Numbered from the stretch's first letter, positions 24,032 through 33,280 are shown. The stretch: 64,000 bases of DNA from Sphingomonas natans (GCF_030546695.1 NZ_JAUOTP010000002.1:372001-436000), one strand, 5' to 3'. The notes: generated by a model not told the origin, from the letters alone. Program-made: numbers and translations.

Positions 24032-24973
24032 ATGACCGAAACCTCCGCCACCAGCCCCGCCGCCAAGAATTTCGTCGGCCTCCCCTCGGCCGATCTCGAT
24101 GCGCTGGCCGGCGCCAGGGTGGTCGTCCTCGGCGCGTCCGAAGCCTCGCCTTATGTAGCGGGCGAGCGCAGCCACTCGGCCGACGGTCCGGCGATGCTCC
24201 GCAAGGCATCGGCGCAGTTCGGCGCGTCGCTCGGCCAATATGATTTCGACGTCGACGCCACGATCTTCCCAGACAAGGACGACAAACGCGGCTGCGTCGA
24301 TGCCGGCGACGTCCCGACGAGCGCCTGGGAGAGCGAGGCCAATCGCGAGCGCATCCGCGCCGCCGTCGCCAAGATCCTCGAGGCCGGCGCCGTGCCGATC
24401 GTGCTGGGCGGCGATGATTCGGTGCCGATCCCGGTCATCGCGGCCTATGAAGGCCATGGCCCGATCACGATCCTGCAGGTCGACGCGCATGTCGATTGGG
24501 CCGATGTGCTGAAGGGCAATCCCTACGGCTATGGCTCGACGATGCGCCGCGCGTCCGAATGCCCGGCGGTGACCGCGATGGTCCAGGTCGGCATCCGCGG
24601 CCTGGGCTCGGGCGAAGCTTGGCAGCATGACGATGCGCGCGCCTTCGGCTCGAAGCTCGTCTCCAGCTATGCGTTGCACGAACAGGGCCCCGCCGCGGTC
24701 CTCGACCATATCGAGCCCGGCGCGCGCGTCTTCCTGTCGATCGATTGCGACGGGATCGACCCCGCCGTCCTGCCGGCGGTCAACATGCCGACGCCGGGCG
24801 GGCTGACCTATGAGGACATGGTCCGCATCCTGCGCGGGGTGGCCGCCAAGGCCGAGATCGCCGGCCTCGCGCTCGTCGAATATGTCCCCTCGCGCGACGA
24901 TCGCCACCAGCTTTCGGGCCTTGTCGCCGCCCGGCTCGCTGCCGTGACGATGGGGCTCGTGCTCGGACGTTAA
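24032..24973 (+). CDS. Ureohydrolase (arginase/agmatinase family)
   Basis: Binuclear-metal amidinohydrolase that releases urea from a guanidino compound such as agmatine, arginine or guanidinobutyrate. 313 residues from ATG 24032 (MTETSATSP). Metal motifs: GGDDS at 126-130, DAHVDW at 151-156 and SIDCDGIDPA at 236-245. The first motif is usually GGDHS; here the His ligand is Asp129, which may alter metal affinity or mark a divergent substrate class. No transporter or polyamine gene is adjacent, so the substrate stays open. Confidence 0.85.
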   Translation: MTETSATSPAAKNFVGLPSADLDALAGARVVVLGASEASPYVAGERSHSADGPAMLRKASAQFGASLGQYDFDVDATIFPDKDDKRGCVDAGDVPTSAWESEANRERIRAAVAKILEAGAVPIVLGGDDSVPIPVIAAYEGHGPITILQVDAHVDWADVLKGNPYGYGSTMRRASECPAVTAMVQVGIRGLGSGEAWQHDDARAFGSKLVSSYALHEQGPAAVLDHIEPGARVFLSIDCDGIDPAVLPAVNMPTPGGLTYEDMVRILRGVAAKAEIAGLALVEYVPSRDDRHQLSGLVAARLAAVTMGLVLGR

Positions 24974-25064
24974 AATCGTATCCCTCGATATCTCACACCG
25001 ATTTTTGCCATTGGATCGATCAATCGCGTCCCGGCACTGATCGCGCAGCAGATGGAGAGACGCG

Positions 25065-26594
25065 ATGAGTGACCCCCGCAACCGCAAGACGCTGACGACG
25101 ACCGCAGGCGCCCCGATCGGCGACAATCAGAATGCGATGACGGTCGGCGAGCGCGGGCCGCTCCTGCTCCAGGATTATCAGCTGATCGAGAAGCTGACGC
25201 ATCAGAATCGCGAACGGATCCCCGAGCGCGTCGTCCATGCCAAGGGCTGGGGCGCGCATGGCACGCTCAGGATCACCTCGACCGAGGTCACCCGATACAC
25301 CAACGCCAAGCTGTTCGACGAAGTCGGCAAGGAGACTCCGCTCTTCCTGCGCTTCTCCACCGTCGCCGGCGAACAGGGCGCGGCCGATGCCGAGCGCGAC
25401 GTGCGCGGCTTCTCGATCAAATTCTATACCGAAGACGGCAATTGGGATCTGGTCGGCAACAACACGCCCGTCTTCTTCGTGCGTGATCCGTACAAATTCC
25501 CGGACTTCATCCGCACGCAGAAGCGCCATCCGCGCACCAATCTGCGCTCGCCGACGGCGATGTGGGATTTCTGGTCGCTCTCACCCGAAAGCCTCCACCA
25601 GATCACGATCCTCTTCTCGGATCGCGGCCTGCCGGTCGGCCCGCAATATCTGAACGGCTATGGCAGCCACACCTTTTCGTTCTGGAACGATGCGGGCGAG
25701 CGCTACTGGGTCAAGTTCCACTTCAAGACCCAGCAGGGCCACAAATTCTACACGAACGACGAGGCCGGCGAGATCATCGGCAAGAGCCGCGAGAGCTATC
25801 AGGAGGAGCTCTACACCGCGATCCACACCGGCCATTTCCCGAAATGGACGATGTACGTCCAGATCATGACGATCGAGCAGGCCGAACAGACCGACTTCAA
25901 CCCGTTCGATCTGACCAAGGTGTGGCCGCATGCCGATTTCCCGCTGATCGAGGTCGGCGAGCTCGAGCTCAACCGCAATCCGGAAAATTATTTCGCCGAG
26001 GTCGAGCAGATCGCGATGAGCCCGTCCAACGTGGTCAAGGGCATCAGCTTCTCGCCCGACAAGATGCTCCAGGCGCGGATCTTCTCTTATGCCGATGCGC
26101 ATCGCTATCGCCTCGGCACGCATTACGAGGCGCTGCCGATCAACCAGCCCAAGTCGCCGGTGAACCATTATCACAAGGATGGGCTGCTCCGCTTCTTCGC
26201 CGACAACGGCAATCCGGAGGCTTATTACGAGCCGAACAGCTTCGATGGCCCGGCCGAGGACCCGTCCTATCTCGAGCCGCCGCTGCCCGTGAACGGCGTC
26301 GCCAAGCGCTATAATCACCGCGAGAATAACGAGGATTTCAAGCAGCCGCGCGCGCTGTGGGCGATGTTCGACGAGGGCCAGAAGGGCCGGCTCTACGCCA
26401 ATCTGGCGGCCGCGATGCACGGCATCCCGCAATTCATCATCGATCGCCAACTCGGCCATTTCGAGCAGATCGATCCCGCTTATGCGCAGGGCGTCCGCGA
26501 TGCGCTCGCCCACATGGATAAGGCGCACGAGAAGCAGGAAACGCAGAAGGACGTGGATCGCATGGCGCTGCCCCAGAGCGAGGGCCCGCGCTGA
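25065..26594 (+). CDS. katA: Monofunctional haem catalase (KatA type, small subunit)
   Basis: Haem enzyme that dismutates hydrogen peroxide. 509 residues, a clade 3-like small-subunit catalase. Catalytic His is in [13 protein letters not shown] (residue about 56), Asn in [13 protein letters not shown], and the proximal Tyr haem ligand in [14 protein letters not shown] (about 340). No signal peptide, so cytoplasmic. Preceded by a GGAGAG ribosome site. It is a single-gene unit, convergent with pgmG, with hairpins in between. No OxyR or EcfG site is convincing in its 91-base upstream gap. Confidence 0.97.
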   Translation: MSDPRNRKTLTTTAGAPIGDNQNAMTVGERGPLLLQDYQLIEKLTHQNRERIPERVVHAKGWGAHGTLRITSTEVTRYTNAKLFDEVGKETPLFLRFSTVAGEQGAADAERDVRGFSIKFYTEDGNWDLVGNNTPVFFVRDPYKFPDFIRTQKRHPRTNLRSPTAMWDFWSLSPESLHQITILFSDRGLPVGPQYLNGYGSHTFSFWNDAGERYWVKFHFKTQQGHKFYTNDEAGEIIGKSRESYQEELYTAIHTGHFPKWTMYVQIMTIEQAEQTDFNPFDLTKVWPHADFPLIEVGELELNRNPENYFAEVEQIAMSPSNVVKGISFSPDKMLQARIFSYADAHRYRLGTHYEALPINQPKSPVNHYHKDGLLRFFADNGNPEAYYEPNSFDGPAEDPSYLEPPLPVNGVAKRYNHRENNEDFKQPRALWAMFDEGQKGRLYANLAAAMHGIPQFIIDRQLGHFEQIDPAYAQGVRDALAHMDKAHEKQETQKDVDRMALPQSEGPR

Positions 26595-26613
26595 TCGGCT
26601 GAACGAGGTTCGG

Positions 26614-26672
26614 CGAATGGCCCCCACCCATTCGTCGACAGTCGCCGGGCGGGAGCCGCAACCCGCCCGGCG
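26614..26672. terminator. Two hairpins between convergent katA and pgmG
   Basis: A 7-bp stem CGAATGG/CCATTCG (26614-26634) and a strong 10-bp stem GCCGGGCGGG/CCCGCCCGGC (26644-26671). Neither is followed by a T-run, so termination here may need Rho or act as an mRNA 3'-end barrier. Confidence 0.5.
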
Positions 26673-26684
26673 GCATTCACGATA

Positions 26685-28067
26685 TCAATGGCCCGCTTGC
26701 GGACCCCGCTCGAGGCCCGAGAGCGCGAGCTGCTCGTCGATCTGCGCCATCAGCCGGTCGAGACCCGCCTGGTCCTTCGCCTCGGCGCGCGCGACGAGCA
26801 CGTCCTGCGTGTTCGAGGCGCGCAGCAGCCACCAGCCGTCCGGCGTATTGACGCGCGCGCCGTCGGTCCGGTTGACGTCGGCGCCCGACGTCTCCAGCCG
26901 ATCGAGCACCTCGTCGACCACCGCGAACTTGCGGCTCTCGTCGACCTGGAAGCGCATCTCGGGCGTGTTGACCAGTTCCGGCATCGCCCCCTTGAGCTCC
27001 GTCAGCGTCTTGCCCGACATCCGCACCGCGCCGAGCAGGCGGACCGCCGCGTAGAGCGCGTCGTCGAAGCCATACCATTCGTGGCGGAAGAAGATGTGGC
27101 CGGACATCTCGCCTGCGAGCGGGCTGTCCGTCTCCTTCATCTTGACCTTGATGAGGCTGTGGCCGGTCTTCCACATGAGCGGCTCGCCGCCCAGTTCCGC
27201 GATCCGGTCGTAGAGCATCTGGCTCGCCTTCACGTCGGCGATGATCGTGCTGCCGGGCAGCGCCTTCAGCACCGGCTCGGCCAGGATCGACAGGATCTGG
27301 TCGCCCCAGACGACGCGGCCGAGCCCGTCGATCGCGCCGATCCGGTCGGCATCGCCGTCGAAGGCGATCCCGAAATCGAGCCCCTTCTCGGCGACGAGCG
27401 CCTTCAGGTCCGCGAGATTCTTTTCCTCGGTCGGATCGGGATGGTGGTTGGGGAAGCTGCCGTCGATCTCGGTGTAGAGCAGATGATGCTCGCCCGGCAG
27501 CTTCTCGACGAGCTTCTCCAGGATGCGCCCGCCCGAGCCGTTGCCATTGTCCCAGCCGATCCGGAACGCGCCGCCCGCATAGCCGGCCATCAGGCGATCG
27601 ACATACAGATCCTCGACGAAGGCATCGGTGACGTCGCCCGTGCCCTCGTCCCAGTCGCCCTCTTCGGCCATCTTGCCGATCGACTGGATGTCCTGCCCGA
27701 AGAAGGGCTTGTGCTGGATGACCATCTTGAAGCCGTTATATTCGGCCGGATTGTGGCTGCCCGTGATCTGGACGCCGCCGTCCACCTCCAAGGTCGCCTC
27801 GGCATAATAGAGCATCGGCGTCGGCCCGAGCCCGGTGCGGACGACATCGACGCCGCTGTCGGTGAGACCCCGGATCAGCTCGTCGCGCAGGCTTTCGGAC
27901 GAGACGCGCCCGTCCCAGCCCACCGCCACGCGCGTACCGCCGGCGCGGCGGATGTGGGTCGCGAAGCCGCGCCCGATCGCATAGGCGTCCTCTGTCCCCA
28001 GCGTCTTTCCGACAACGCCGCGAATGTCATATTCGCGCAGAGAAGTAGGGTCGAAGCGATGCGTCAT
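26685..28067 (-). CDS. pgmG: Phosphomannomutase/phosphoglucomutase
   Basis: Interconverts hexose 1- and 6-phosphates of glucose and mannose, supplying sugar nucleotides for exopolysaccharide and LPS; in Sphingomonas the same enzyme is needed for sphingan synthesis. 460 residues. The phosphoserine loop is ITGSHNPAEYNG (about residue 100), the metal loop is FDGDADRIGAID (about 243), the sugar loop is GEMSGH (about 325) and the phosphate loop is RASNTQ (about 423). No polysaccharide cluster is adjacent. Confidence 0.95.
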   Translation of the reverse strand: MTHRFDPTSLREYDIRGVVGKTLGTEDAYAIGRGFATHIRRAGGTRVAVGWDGRVSSESLRDELIRGLTDSGVDVVRTGLGPTPMLYYAEATLEVDGGVQITGSHNPAEYNGFKMVIQHKPFFGQDIQSIGKMAEEGDWDEGTGDVTDAFVEDLYVDRLMAGYAGGAFRIGWDNGNGSGGRILEKLVEKLPGEHHLLYTEIDGSFPNHHPDPTEEKNLADLKALVAEKGLDFGIAFDGDADRIGAIDGLGRVVWGDQILSILAEPVLKALPGSTIIADVKASQMLYDRIAELGGEPLMWKTGHSLIKVKMKETDSPLAGEMSGHIFFRHEWYGFDDALYAAVRLLGAVRMSGKTLTELKGAMPELVNTPEMRFQVDESRKFAVVDEVLDRLETSGADVNRTDGARVNTPDGWWLLRASNTQDVLVARAEAKDQAGLDRLMAQIDEQLALSGLERGPQAGH

Positions 28068-28126
28068 GGATCCTCCTGGAGGGCGTCAGGCCGGAATCGG
28101 CCGCGCGTTAATCGCCATAGTAACGT

Positions 28127-28534
28127 TTATCGTTTCACATCCGTTGCGAGCAGCGCATCGCGCGCCTGATTTATTTCGGTGGCAAGATGCGCCGAGCCGC
28201 CCACGTCGGGGTGGACGCGCTGGATCAGCCGGCGATGCGCGGCGCGGATCTCCTCGGCGCTGGCGCCGCGGCCGACATCGAGGAGCGCCCGCGCCCGGTC
28301 CGTCGACATGCCGCTTTCGGCCGCGCCGCCGCCGCGCTTGCGGAACCACAGCCACCAGCCCGCCCCGCCGATCGCGACGAGCGCGGGCAGCGCCTCGCCC
28401 CGGCTGAACAGGCGCATGCCGATCAGCGCCGCGACGACCGCGGCGACATCGCCGAAGCGCAACGTCTTCCAGTCCCGCGTCTTCCACGCCCAATAGGCGA
28501 TCCCTGCCGCCGCGAGGAGCAGGAGGCCCATCAT
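28127..28534 (-). CDS. Membrane-anchored DnaJ-domain protein
   Basis: 135 residues: an N-terminal membrane helix (MMGLLLLAAAGIAYWAWK), a second hydrophobic segment at about 45-65, and a C-terminal J domain (ARALLDVGRGASAEEIRAAH, then LIQRVHPDVGG) with the HPD motif that stimulates DnaK ATPase. The topology resembles the mitochondrial Tim14/Pam18 type. Its ATG overlaps the mipZ stop (28531-28534), so translation is coupled. The client is unknown. Confidence 0.88.
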   Translation of the reverse strand: MMGLLLLAAAGIAYWAWKTRDWKTLRFGDVAAVVAALIGMRLFSRGEALPALVAIGGAGWWLWFRKRGGGAAESGMSTDRARALLDVGRGASAEEIRAAHRRLIQRVHPDVGGSAHLATEINQARDALLATDVKR

Positions 28535-29352
28535 GCGGGCTCGGCGACCTTTTCGGCGGGCTCCAGCACAGGCAGCTGCAGGCCGGCGATCAGCTCGCGC
28601 AGCTCCTGCCGCGCGGCGATATGCGCCATGCCCGCCTCCTGGCCGATCGCGCCGAGGTCGAGCAGGGTCAGTCCCTTGGGGAAGAGCTCGCGATAGATGA
28701 CGCGCTCGGACAGGCCCGGGATCGTGCGGAAGCCGACGCGCTTGGACAATTCGCCCAAAGCCGCCGCGACGCGCTTCATGTTGCGCGCTTCCAGATGCTG
28801 GAGGCGGTTGCGCAGCACGATCCAGTCGACCGTCGCGCCGTCCGCCTTCGCACGCGCCTTGCGCGCATCCCAGACGATCTCGGCATAAAAGCTCGGCCGC
28901 GTGACCTTGAACGTCTCGGGGTGGACCTGCCCGATCAGGTCGAGATCGACGAAACTGTCGTTGATCGGCGTCACCAGCGTATCGGCCGAGGAGATCGCGG
29001 TGCGGACATGTTCGTTGTCGTTGCCGGGCGTATCGACGACGATGACGTCCATGCCCTCGGCAAGCGCGTCGATCCGCTCGGCGACGGGCACGCCCTTGGC
29101 GGCGTCGAACGTCTCGTAGCGCACCGTCGCCAGTTCGCGATCGAGCGTCTTGGCCATCGCCGCGCGATTGTCGAGATAGCGGCCCAGCGTCCGCTGGCGC
29201 GTGTCCATGTCGAGCGCCGCTACCTTGCGGCCCGCGCTGGCGAGCGCGATCGCGACATGGACGGCGCTGGTGGATTTGCCGGATCCGCCCTTTTCGTTGG
29301 CGAAGACGATGCGATGTGCGGCCACGGAAGCGCTCTTACCCTCTTGGAACAT
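28531..29352 (-). CDS. mipZ: Division plane positioning ATPase MipZ
   Basis: ParA/MinD-like ATPase that forms gradients from ParB at the poles and keeps FtsZ at midcell in alphaproteobacteria. 273 residues. The deviant Walker A is NEKGGSGKST near residue 20; the Walker B region is MDVIVVDTPGND; the MipZ-specific segment RNRLQHLEARNMKRVAAALG is present near 190. The start is uncertain: ATG 29352 lacks a ribosome site, whereas GTG 29325 (VAAHRIVFANEKGG) follows an AGAGGG sequence. The DnaJ-like gene is coupled downstream. Confidence 0.93.
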   Translation of the reverse strand: MFQEGKSASVAAHRIVFANEKGGSGKSTSAVHVAIALASAGRKVAALDMDTRQRTLGRYLDNRAAMAKTLDRELATVRYETFDAAKGVPVAERIDALAEGMDVIVVDTPGNDNEHVRTAISSADTLVTPINDSFVDLDLIGQVHPETFKVTRPSFYAEIVWDARKARAKADGATVDWIVLRNRLQHLEARNMKRVAAALGELSKRVGFRTIPGLSERVIYRELFPKGLTLLDLGAIGQEAGMAHIAARQELRELIAGLQLPVLEPAEKVAEPA

Positions 29353-29481
29353 GGGCCGTGGGTCTAGGCGATGCCCATCCGCGCGGCAACGGACTCCGAA
29401 AAAGCGTCACAGCGCCCCTCAAGGTTCACGAAGCGTTGTCGTTAATGAGCAGGAAGGCAGTTGCGTAAAGGGATGGTGGGC

Positions 29482-29763
29482 ATGAGCAATCTTTTCGGAG
29501 TGAACGGCGCCGAAGGCGTCCGGACCGCGAGCAGCGCGGAAGCCGCATTCGATCTCGGCATGGCCTATTCCAGCGGCAGTGACGGCCTGCCGCTCGATCT
29601 GGTCCAGGCGCATCGCTGGCTCAACGTGGCGGCCTTGTGCGGCTATCGCCCGGCTCTGGCCTGGCGCGCCGAGATCGCGGCCGAAATGGAAGGGCGCGAG
29701 ATCGTCGAGGCCCAGCGCCTCGCCCGCGCCACGATTACGCAGATCGAACGCAAGGCGGCCTGA
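29482..29763 (+). CDS. Sel1-like repeat protein
   Basis: 93 residues from ATG 29482 (MSNLFGVNGAEGV); ATG 29473 is an alternative. It contains a Sel1/TPR-like helical pair: AEAAFDLGMAYSSGSDGLPL, then DLVQAHRWLNVAALCGYRPAL, followed by a charged helix. Such repeats bind other proteins. No signal peptide. Divergent from mipZ across 130 bases and followed at once by a palindromic repeat. Function unknown; short relatives are common in alphaproteobacteria. Confidence 0.8.
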   Translation: MSNLFGVNGAEGVRTASSAEAAFDLGMAYSSGSDGLPLDLVQAHRWLNVAALCGYRPALAWRAEIAAEMEGREIVEAQRLARATITQIERKAA

Positions 29764-29774
29764 TCCCCGATTGG

Positions 29775-29874
29775 CCGTTCGGTTCGAGCAGTATCGAGCG
29801 AAGCCGAGATACGTCCGTCGAGAACCGTCTCGATTACGATCTCGACGGTGCTCGATCTCCGCTCGAAGCAAACG
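29775..29874. repeat. Palindromic repeat, family C (copy 1)
   Basis: Outer arms CCGTTCGGTTCGAGCAG and CGCTCGAAGCAAACG, with inner pairs around CGTCGAGAACCGTCTCGAT. The same element lies at 54920-55020. It fills the 3' gap between the convergent Sel1-like and FemAB-like genes. Confidence 0.85.
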
Positions 29875-29886
29875 ACATGGGATCGC

Positions 29887-31017
29887 CTACCCCTTCCGGA
29901 ACGGCAGCTCTTCGGCGAGCGCCTCGACGTTGCGCTCGATCGCCGCGCGCTCCTGCGCCAGATAATCGTCCACCGCGCGCCGGAAGCCCGCATCCGGGAT
30001 GAAGTGCGCGGACCAGGTCAGCGTCGGCTCATAGCCTCGCGCCAGTTTGTGATCGCCCTGCGCCCCTGCCTCGACCGTCTTCAGCCCGCGCGCGATCGCG
30101 GCATCGATCGCCTGATAATAGCACAGCTCGAAATGGAGGCACGGCACCTCCTCGATGCACCCCCAATAGCGCCCGTACAGCGTCTCGCGGCCGACGAGAT
30201 TGAGCGCGCCCGCGATCGGCTGGCCATTCCGCAGCGCCAGCATCAGGATCACCTTGTCGCCCATCCGCTCGCCGAGCAGCGAGAAGAACGACCGCGTCAG
30301 ATAGGGCGTGCCCCACTTCCGCGCGCCCGTATCCTGGTAGAAGCGCCAGAAGGCATCCCAATGCCGCTCCTCGATCTCGCGCCCGGTCAGATGGACGAAG
30401 TCGAGGCCCTCGCGCGCGGTCGCACGCTCCTTGCGGATGCCTTTGCGCTTGCGCGATGCGAGCGCGCCCAGGAAATCGTCGAAGTCGCCATAGCCCTGAT
30501 TGGCCCAATGGAACTGCGTATCGGTGCGGATCAGCCAGCCCGCCGCCTCGAACAGCGGCACCTGCTCCGGCGCGAGGAAGGTCGCATGCGCCGACGACAG
30601 ATCGTTCTGGACGACGACGCTCTCCGCCGCCGCGATCAGCGCCGCCGCGAGGCTTTCGTCGCGCAGCAGCAGCCGCGGCCCGGGCACGGGCGAGAAGGGT
30701 ACCGCGATCTGCAGCTTGGGATAATATTGCCCGCCCGCGCGCTGCCAGGCGTCCGCCCAGCCGTGATCGAACACATATTCGCCGCGGCTGTGCGTCTTGG
30801 CATAAGCCGGCAGGATTGCCGCCGGCCGCCCCTGCGCATCGTCGATCGCGATCGGCACGGGCTGCCAGCCGGTCCGCGCGACCGCGCTGCCCGAATCCTC
30901 GAGCGCGGACAGGAAAGCGTGGCTGACGAACGGATTGTCGTCGCCCGCGCAGGCATCCCAGTCGGGCTGCGAGAAGGCGGCGATCCCGCCCGCCATCCGC
31001 GCCACGACCTCGCTCAC
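29887..31017 (-). CDS. FemAB-like acyltransferase (DUF482, peptidogalycan family)
   Basis: 376-residue cytoplasmic protein of the DUF482/PF04339 family, a double-GNAT fold related to FemAB and leucyl/phenylalanyl-tRNA transferases. Typical stretches: NPFVSHAFLSALEDSGS near residue 20, FDHGWADAWQRAGGQYYPKL near 90, SRKRKGIRKERATA near 200 and the C-terminal GAQGDHKLARGYEPTLTWSA. I choose GTG 31017, five bases after the ridA stop, because the longer frame runs into ridA. Substrate unknown; likely in one operon with ridA. Confidence 0.85.
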   Translation of the reverse strand: MSEVVARMAGGIAAFSQPDWDACAGDDNPFVSHAFLSALEDSGSAVARTGWQPVPIAIDDAQGRPAAILPAYAKTHSRGEYVFDHGWADAWQRAGGQYYPKLQIAVPFSPVPGPRLLLRDESLAAALIAAAESVVVQNDLSSAHATFLAPEQVPLFEAAGWLIRTDTQFHWANQGYGDFDDFLGALASRKRKGIRKERATAREGLDFVHLTGREIEERHWDAFWRFYQDTGARKWGTPYLTRSFFSLLGERMGDKVILMLALRNGQPIAGALNLVGRETLYGRYWGCIEEVPCLHFELCYYQAIDAAIARGLKTVEAGAQGDHKLARGYEPTLTWSAHFIPDAGFRRAVDDYLAQERAAIERNVEALAEELPFRKG

Positions 31018-31021
31018 GCGA

Positions 31022-31480
31022 TCAGGCCCGGACGGCGAAGATCGCGTCGATTTCGACCACCGCGCCCAGCGGCAAAACGGGCACACCCACCGCGCTGCGC
31101 GCATGCTTGCCGGGCTCGCCGAACACCGCGACCATCAGCTCGGACGCGCCGTTCGCCACCTTCGGCTGCGCGCTGAAGGTCGGCGCCGAATTCACGAACA
31201 CGCCGAGCTTCACGACCCGCTCGACCTTGTCGAGCGATCCCAGGGCTGCCTTCACCTGCGCCAGCAGCATCAGCCCGCAGCGTTCCGCCGCCAGCGTGCC
31301 ATAGGCCTCGTCGCGATCCTCGCCGCAGCGGCCCGCCATCAGCGCGCCGTCGCGAAACGGCAATTGTCCGGAGACATGCAGCAGCCCGCCGGCCAGCACG
31401 GTCGGCACATAGGCCGCCACGGGGGCGGCCGCCTGCGGCAGCTCATGGCCGAGTTCGGCCAGCCGATCGTCGATGCTCAT
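31022..31480 (-). CDS. RidA family protein
   Basis: Member of the YjgF/YER057c/UK114 superfamily; RidA proteins hydrolyse reactive enamines and imines made by PLP enzymes. 152 residues from ATG 31480. The conserved blocks include LLHVSGQLPFRDG and GVPVLPLGAVVEIDAIFAV. The usual catalytic Arg of the archetypal RidA (Arg105 in GxRxxV) is at ARSAVGVPVLP. It belongs to the longer subgroup of about 150 residues, which may not deaminate imines. The FemAB-like gene follows after 4 bases. Confidence 0.9.
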   Translation of the reverse strand: MSIDDRLAELGHELPQAAAPVAAYVPTVLAGGLLHVSGQLPFRDGALMAGRCGEDRDEAYGTLAAERCGLMLLAQVKAALGSLDKVERVVKLGVFVNSAPTFSAQPKVANGASELMVAVFGEPGKHARSAVGVPVLPLGAVVEIDAIFAVRA

Positions 31481-31497
31481 CCGTTCATCATCCTCAT

Positions 31498-32127
31498 TCA
31501 GGCCGCAACCGTCTCGCCCTGGAAACGCGCCAGGACCCAAACGACCGCTTCGGCCCAGTCGTCGATCCGCGCATGCGCATCGGGCGCAGGGCCGACCTGC
31601 GCGGCGATCTCGGGCTCTGCGATCATGTGCAGGCGGAACACGTCGGGCGTGGCCTTCGCCACCGCCGCGTGATGCACCGCCAGATCGTCGACGAACACCG
31701 CCACCGACGGGCGATATTCCGCGACCAGTCGTGCGACGGGATCGCCCTTCGATCCCATGCCGTTGCAGATCACGCGATGCTCGATCCCGAAGCGCGCGAG
31801 CTGATCGACCCGGCCGGTCAGCGATTCCTCGCCGAGATTGGTGAGGACGACGATGTCGGCGACGTCGGCGATCCGCTCCAGCGCTTCCCGCGCATGCGGC
31901 ACGAGCGTCTGGCGCGTCATCTCGGTCCGGAAGAAACCGTCGAGCAAAGTCCACATCTCGCTGTCTGCGAGCAAAGACCCGTCCGATTGCCGTCGCGCGG
32001 CCTTCGTGAAGAAGCCGCCGTCGGGGCGGAAATCGATCGCATGCGCCTCGTCCAGCCACGCGGTCATGTGCCGCACCATATGCAGCAGCACTTCGTCGCA
32101 ATCGGTGATGAGCAAGGGCCGGCTCAT
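31498..32127 (-). CDS. HAD superfamily hydrolase
   Basis: Haloacid dehalogenase-like phosphatase, 209 residues from ATG 32127. Motif I is ITDCDEVLLH (nucleophile and acid as DxD), motif II is VVLTNLG near residue 95, Lys is in GMGSKGDP, and motif IV is VFVDDLAVHH (DD). Substrate unknown. Start overlaps the stop of the DUF3572 gene (32124-32127), so it is coupled to that gene; ridA follows 17 bases downstream. Confidence 0.88.
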   Translation of the reverse strand: MSRPLLITDCDEVLLHMVRHMTAWLDEAHAIDFRPDGGFFTKAARRQSDGSLLADSEMWTLLDGFFRTEMTRQTLVPHAREALERIADVADIVVLTNLGEESLTGRVDQLARFGIEHRVICNGMGSKGDPVARLVAEYRPSVAVFVDDLAVHHAAVAKATPDVFRLHMIAEPEIAAQVGPAPDAHARIDDWAEAVVWVLARFQGETVAA

Positions 32128-32426
32128 GCCTGCAACTCGCGCGCCGCCGCCTGGATCGACTCGGGTGCCAATTCCAGCGCCTCGGCGCACGAAATCAGGT
32201 CGCTTTCATGCCCCGCGAGGAAGGCGACGACGGCGGCGTGCAGCGAGGGTTCGGAAATTCGTGCCCGGAGATTTTCGGGCTCCAGCCCAGTTAGCGCCAA
32301 AAACCGCGAAGCCCGGTCCGCATCGCCCAAAATCCAGCCGAGCGCGCGCAACGCAATGGTTGGCGCGTCGTTCCCGCCATGCAAGACTTGGGATCGTTTC
32401 GCCGTCGTGATCGTTTTGTCGCGCAT
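32124..32426 (-). CDS. DUF3572 domain protein
   Basis: 100-residue all-helical cytoplasmic protein of the DUF3572 family, marked by DAPTIALRALGWILGD and the following RASRFLALTGLEPENLR, ISEPSLHAAVVAFLAGHE and C-terminal ALELAPESI. Function unknown. In alphaproteobacteria this family is repeatedly found next to divK, as here, where the two start codons face each other 16 bases apart. Coupled downstream to the HAD phosphatase gene. Confidence 0.88.
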   Translation of the reverse strand: MRDKTITTAKRSQVLHGGNDAPTIALRALGWILGDADRASRFLALTGLEPENLRARISEPSLHAAVVAFLAGHESDLISCAEALELAPESIQAAARELQA

Positions 32427-32442
32427 AGAGTGTGAGGGTTCC

Positions 32443-32844
32443 GTGGCGAAGAAAGTGCTCGTTGTCGAGGATAACGAACTCAATCTGAAGCTGTTCTGCG
32501 ATCTTTTGCGGGCGCATCATTTTGTGACGGAACCGGTGCCCGACGGGCGCGAGGCGATCGATCGCGCGCGCCATTTCGCGCCCGATCTCATCGTCATGGA
32601 CATCCAGCTGCCCCACGTCAGCGGCATCGAGCTGATCGAACTGCTGAAGCGCGACGCGGCGCTCGCCGCCATCCCGGTCATGGCCGTCACCGCTTATGCC
32701 GCCAAGGGCGACGAGGAGCGCATCCGCGCGGCGGGCGCGGAGGGCTATATCTCGAAGCCGGTGACCGTCAGCAATTTCATGGCCGCCGTGCGCAAGCTGA
32801 TCGGCCACGATCCGGAAGCCGTCCCCGATCATCGGGCCGCATAA
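32443..32844 (+). CDS. divK: DivK: single-domain response regulator of the cell cycle
   Basis: Receiver-only regulator that, with PleC/DivJ kinases, controls DivL-CckA-CtrA signalling and cell polarity. 133 residues from GTG 32443, which has GAGGG 5 bases upstream. Acidic pocket VVEDNELN, phosphoacceptor Asp53 in VMDIQLPHVSG, Thr in VTAYAAKGDE and Lys105 in YISKPV all match DivK. The usual partner pleD is not downstream; ribH converges from the right after 16 bases. Confidence 0.93.
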   Translation: MAKKVLVVEDNELNLKLFCDLLRAHHFVTEPVPDGREAIDRARHFAPDLIVMDIQLPHVSGIELIELLKRDAALAAIPVMAVTAYAAKGDEERIRAAGAEGYISKPVTVSNFMAAVRKLIGHDPEAVPDHRAA

Positions 32845-32860
32845 GCAGGCTCCGGCCGGC

Positions 32861-33280
32861 TTAGCTGAACTGCTCTTTCAGCGTCAGCATCGCGATCGCG
32901 GCCTGCGCGGCCTCGCCGCCCTTGTTCTTCTCGGTCATCCGCGCGCGCGCCAGCGCCTGCGCCTCATTCTCCACCGTCAGGATGCCGTTGCCGATCGGCA
33001 TGCCGTCCAGCGTCAGCGCCATCAGCCCGCGCGCGCTCTCGTTCGAGACCACTTCGAAATGATAGGTCTCGCCGCGGATGATCACGCCCAGGGCGACGAA
33101 GCCGTCATAGCGCCCCGTCTCCGCCGCCATCGCGATCGCCGCGGGCACTTCCAGAGCGCCCGGCACGGTCACCGTCTCGTGGCTGTGGCCCGCCGCCTCG
33201 ATCGCGGTGCGCGCGCCCTCCAGCAGCAGGTCGTTCAGGTGCGTGTAGAAGCGCGCCTCGACGATCAGGAACGACGCCAT
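32861..33280 (-). CDS. ribH: 6,7-dimethyl-8-ribityllumazine synthase
   Basis: Condenses the ribityl pyrimidine with dihydroxybutanone phosphate, the penultimate riboflavin step; usually forms 60-mer or decameric shells. 139 residues. Seen: [52 protein letters not shown] (catalytic His in the GETYHF stretch) and [13 protein letters not shown]. Last gene of the rib operon; its ATG overlaps the ribB stop by one base. Confidence 0.97.
   Translation of the reverse strand: MASFLIVEARFYTHLNDLLLEGARTAIEAAGHSHETVTVPGALEVPAAIAMAAETGRYDGFVALGVIIRGETYHFEVVSNESARGLMALTLDGMPIGNGILTVENEAQALARARMTEKNKGGEAAQAAIAMLTLKEQFS

Noticed and set aside
24974-25064. OxyR-type site before katA
   Set aside because: No four-part ATAG/CTAT spacing pattern could be found; the ATCGATCAATCG-like stretch is only a partial palindrome.
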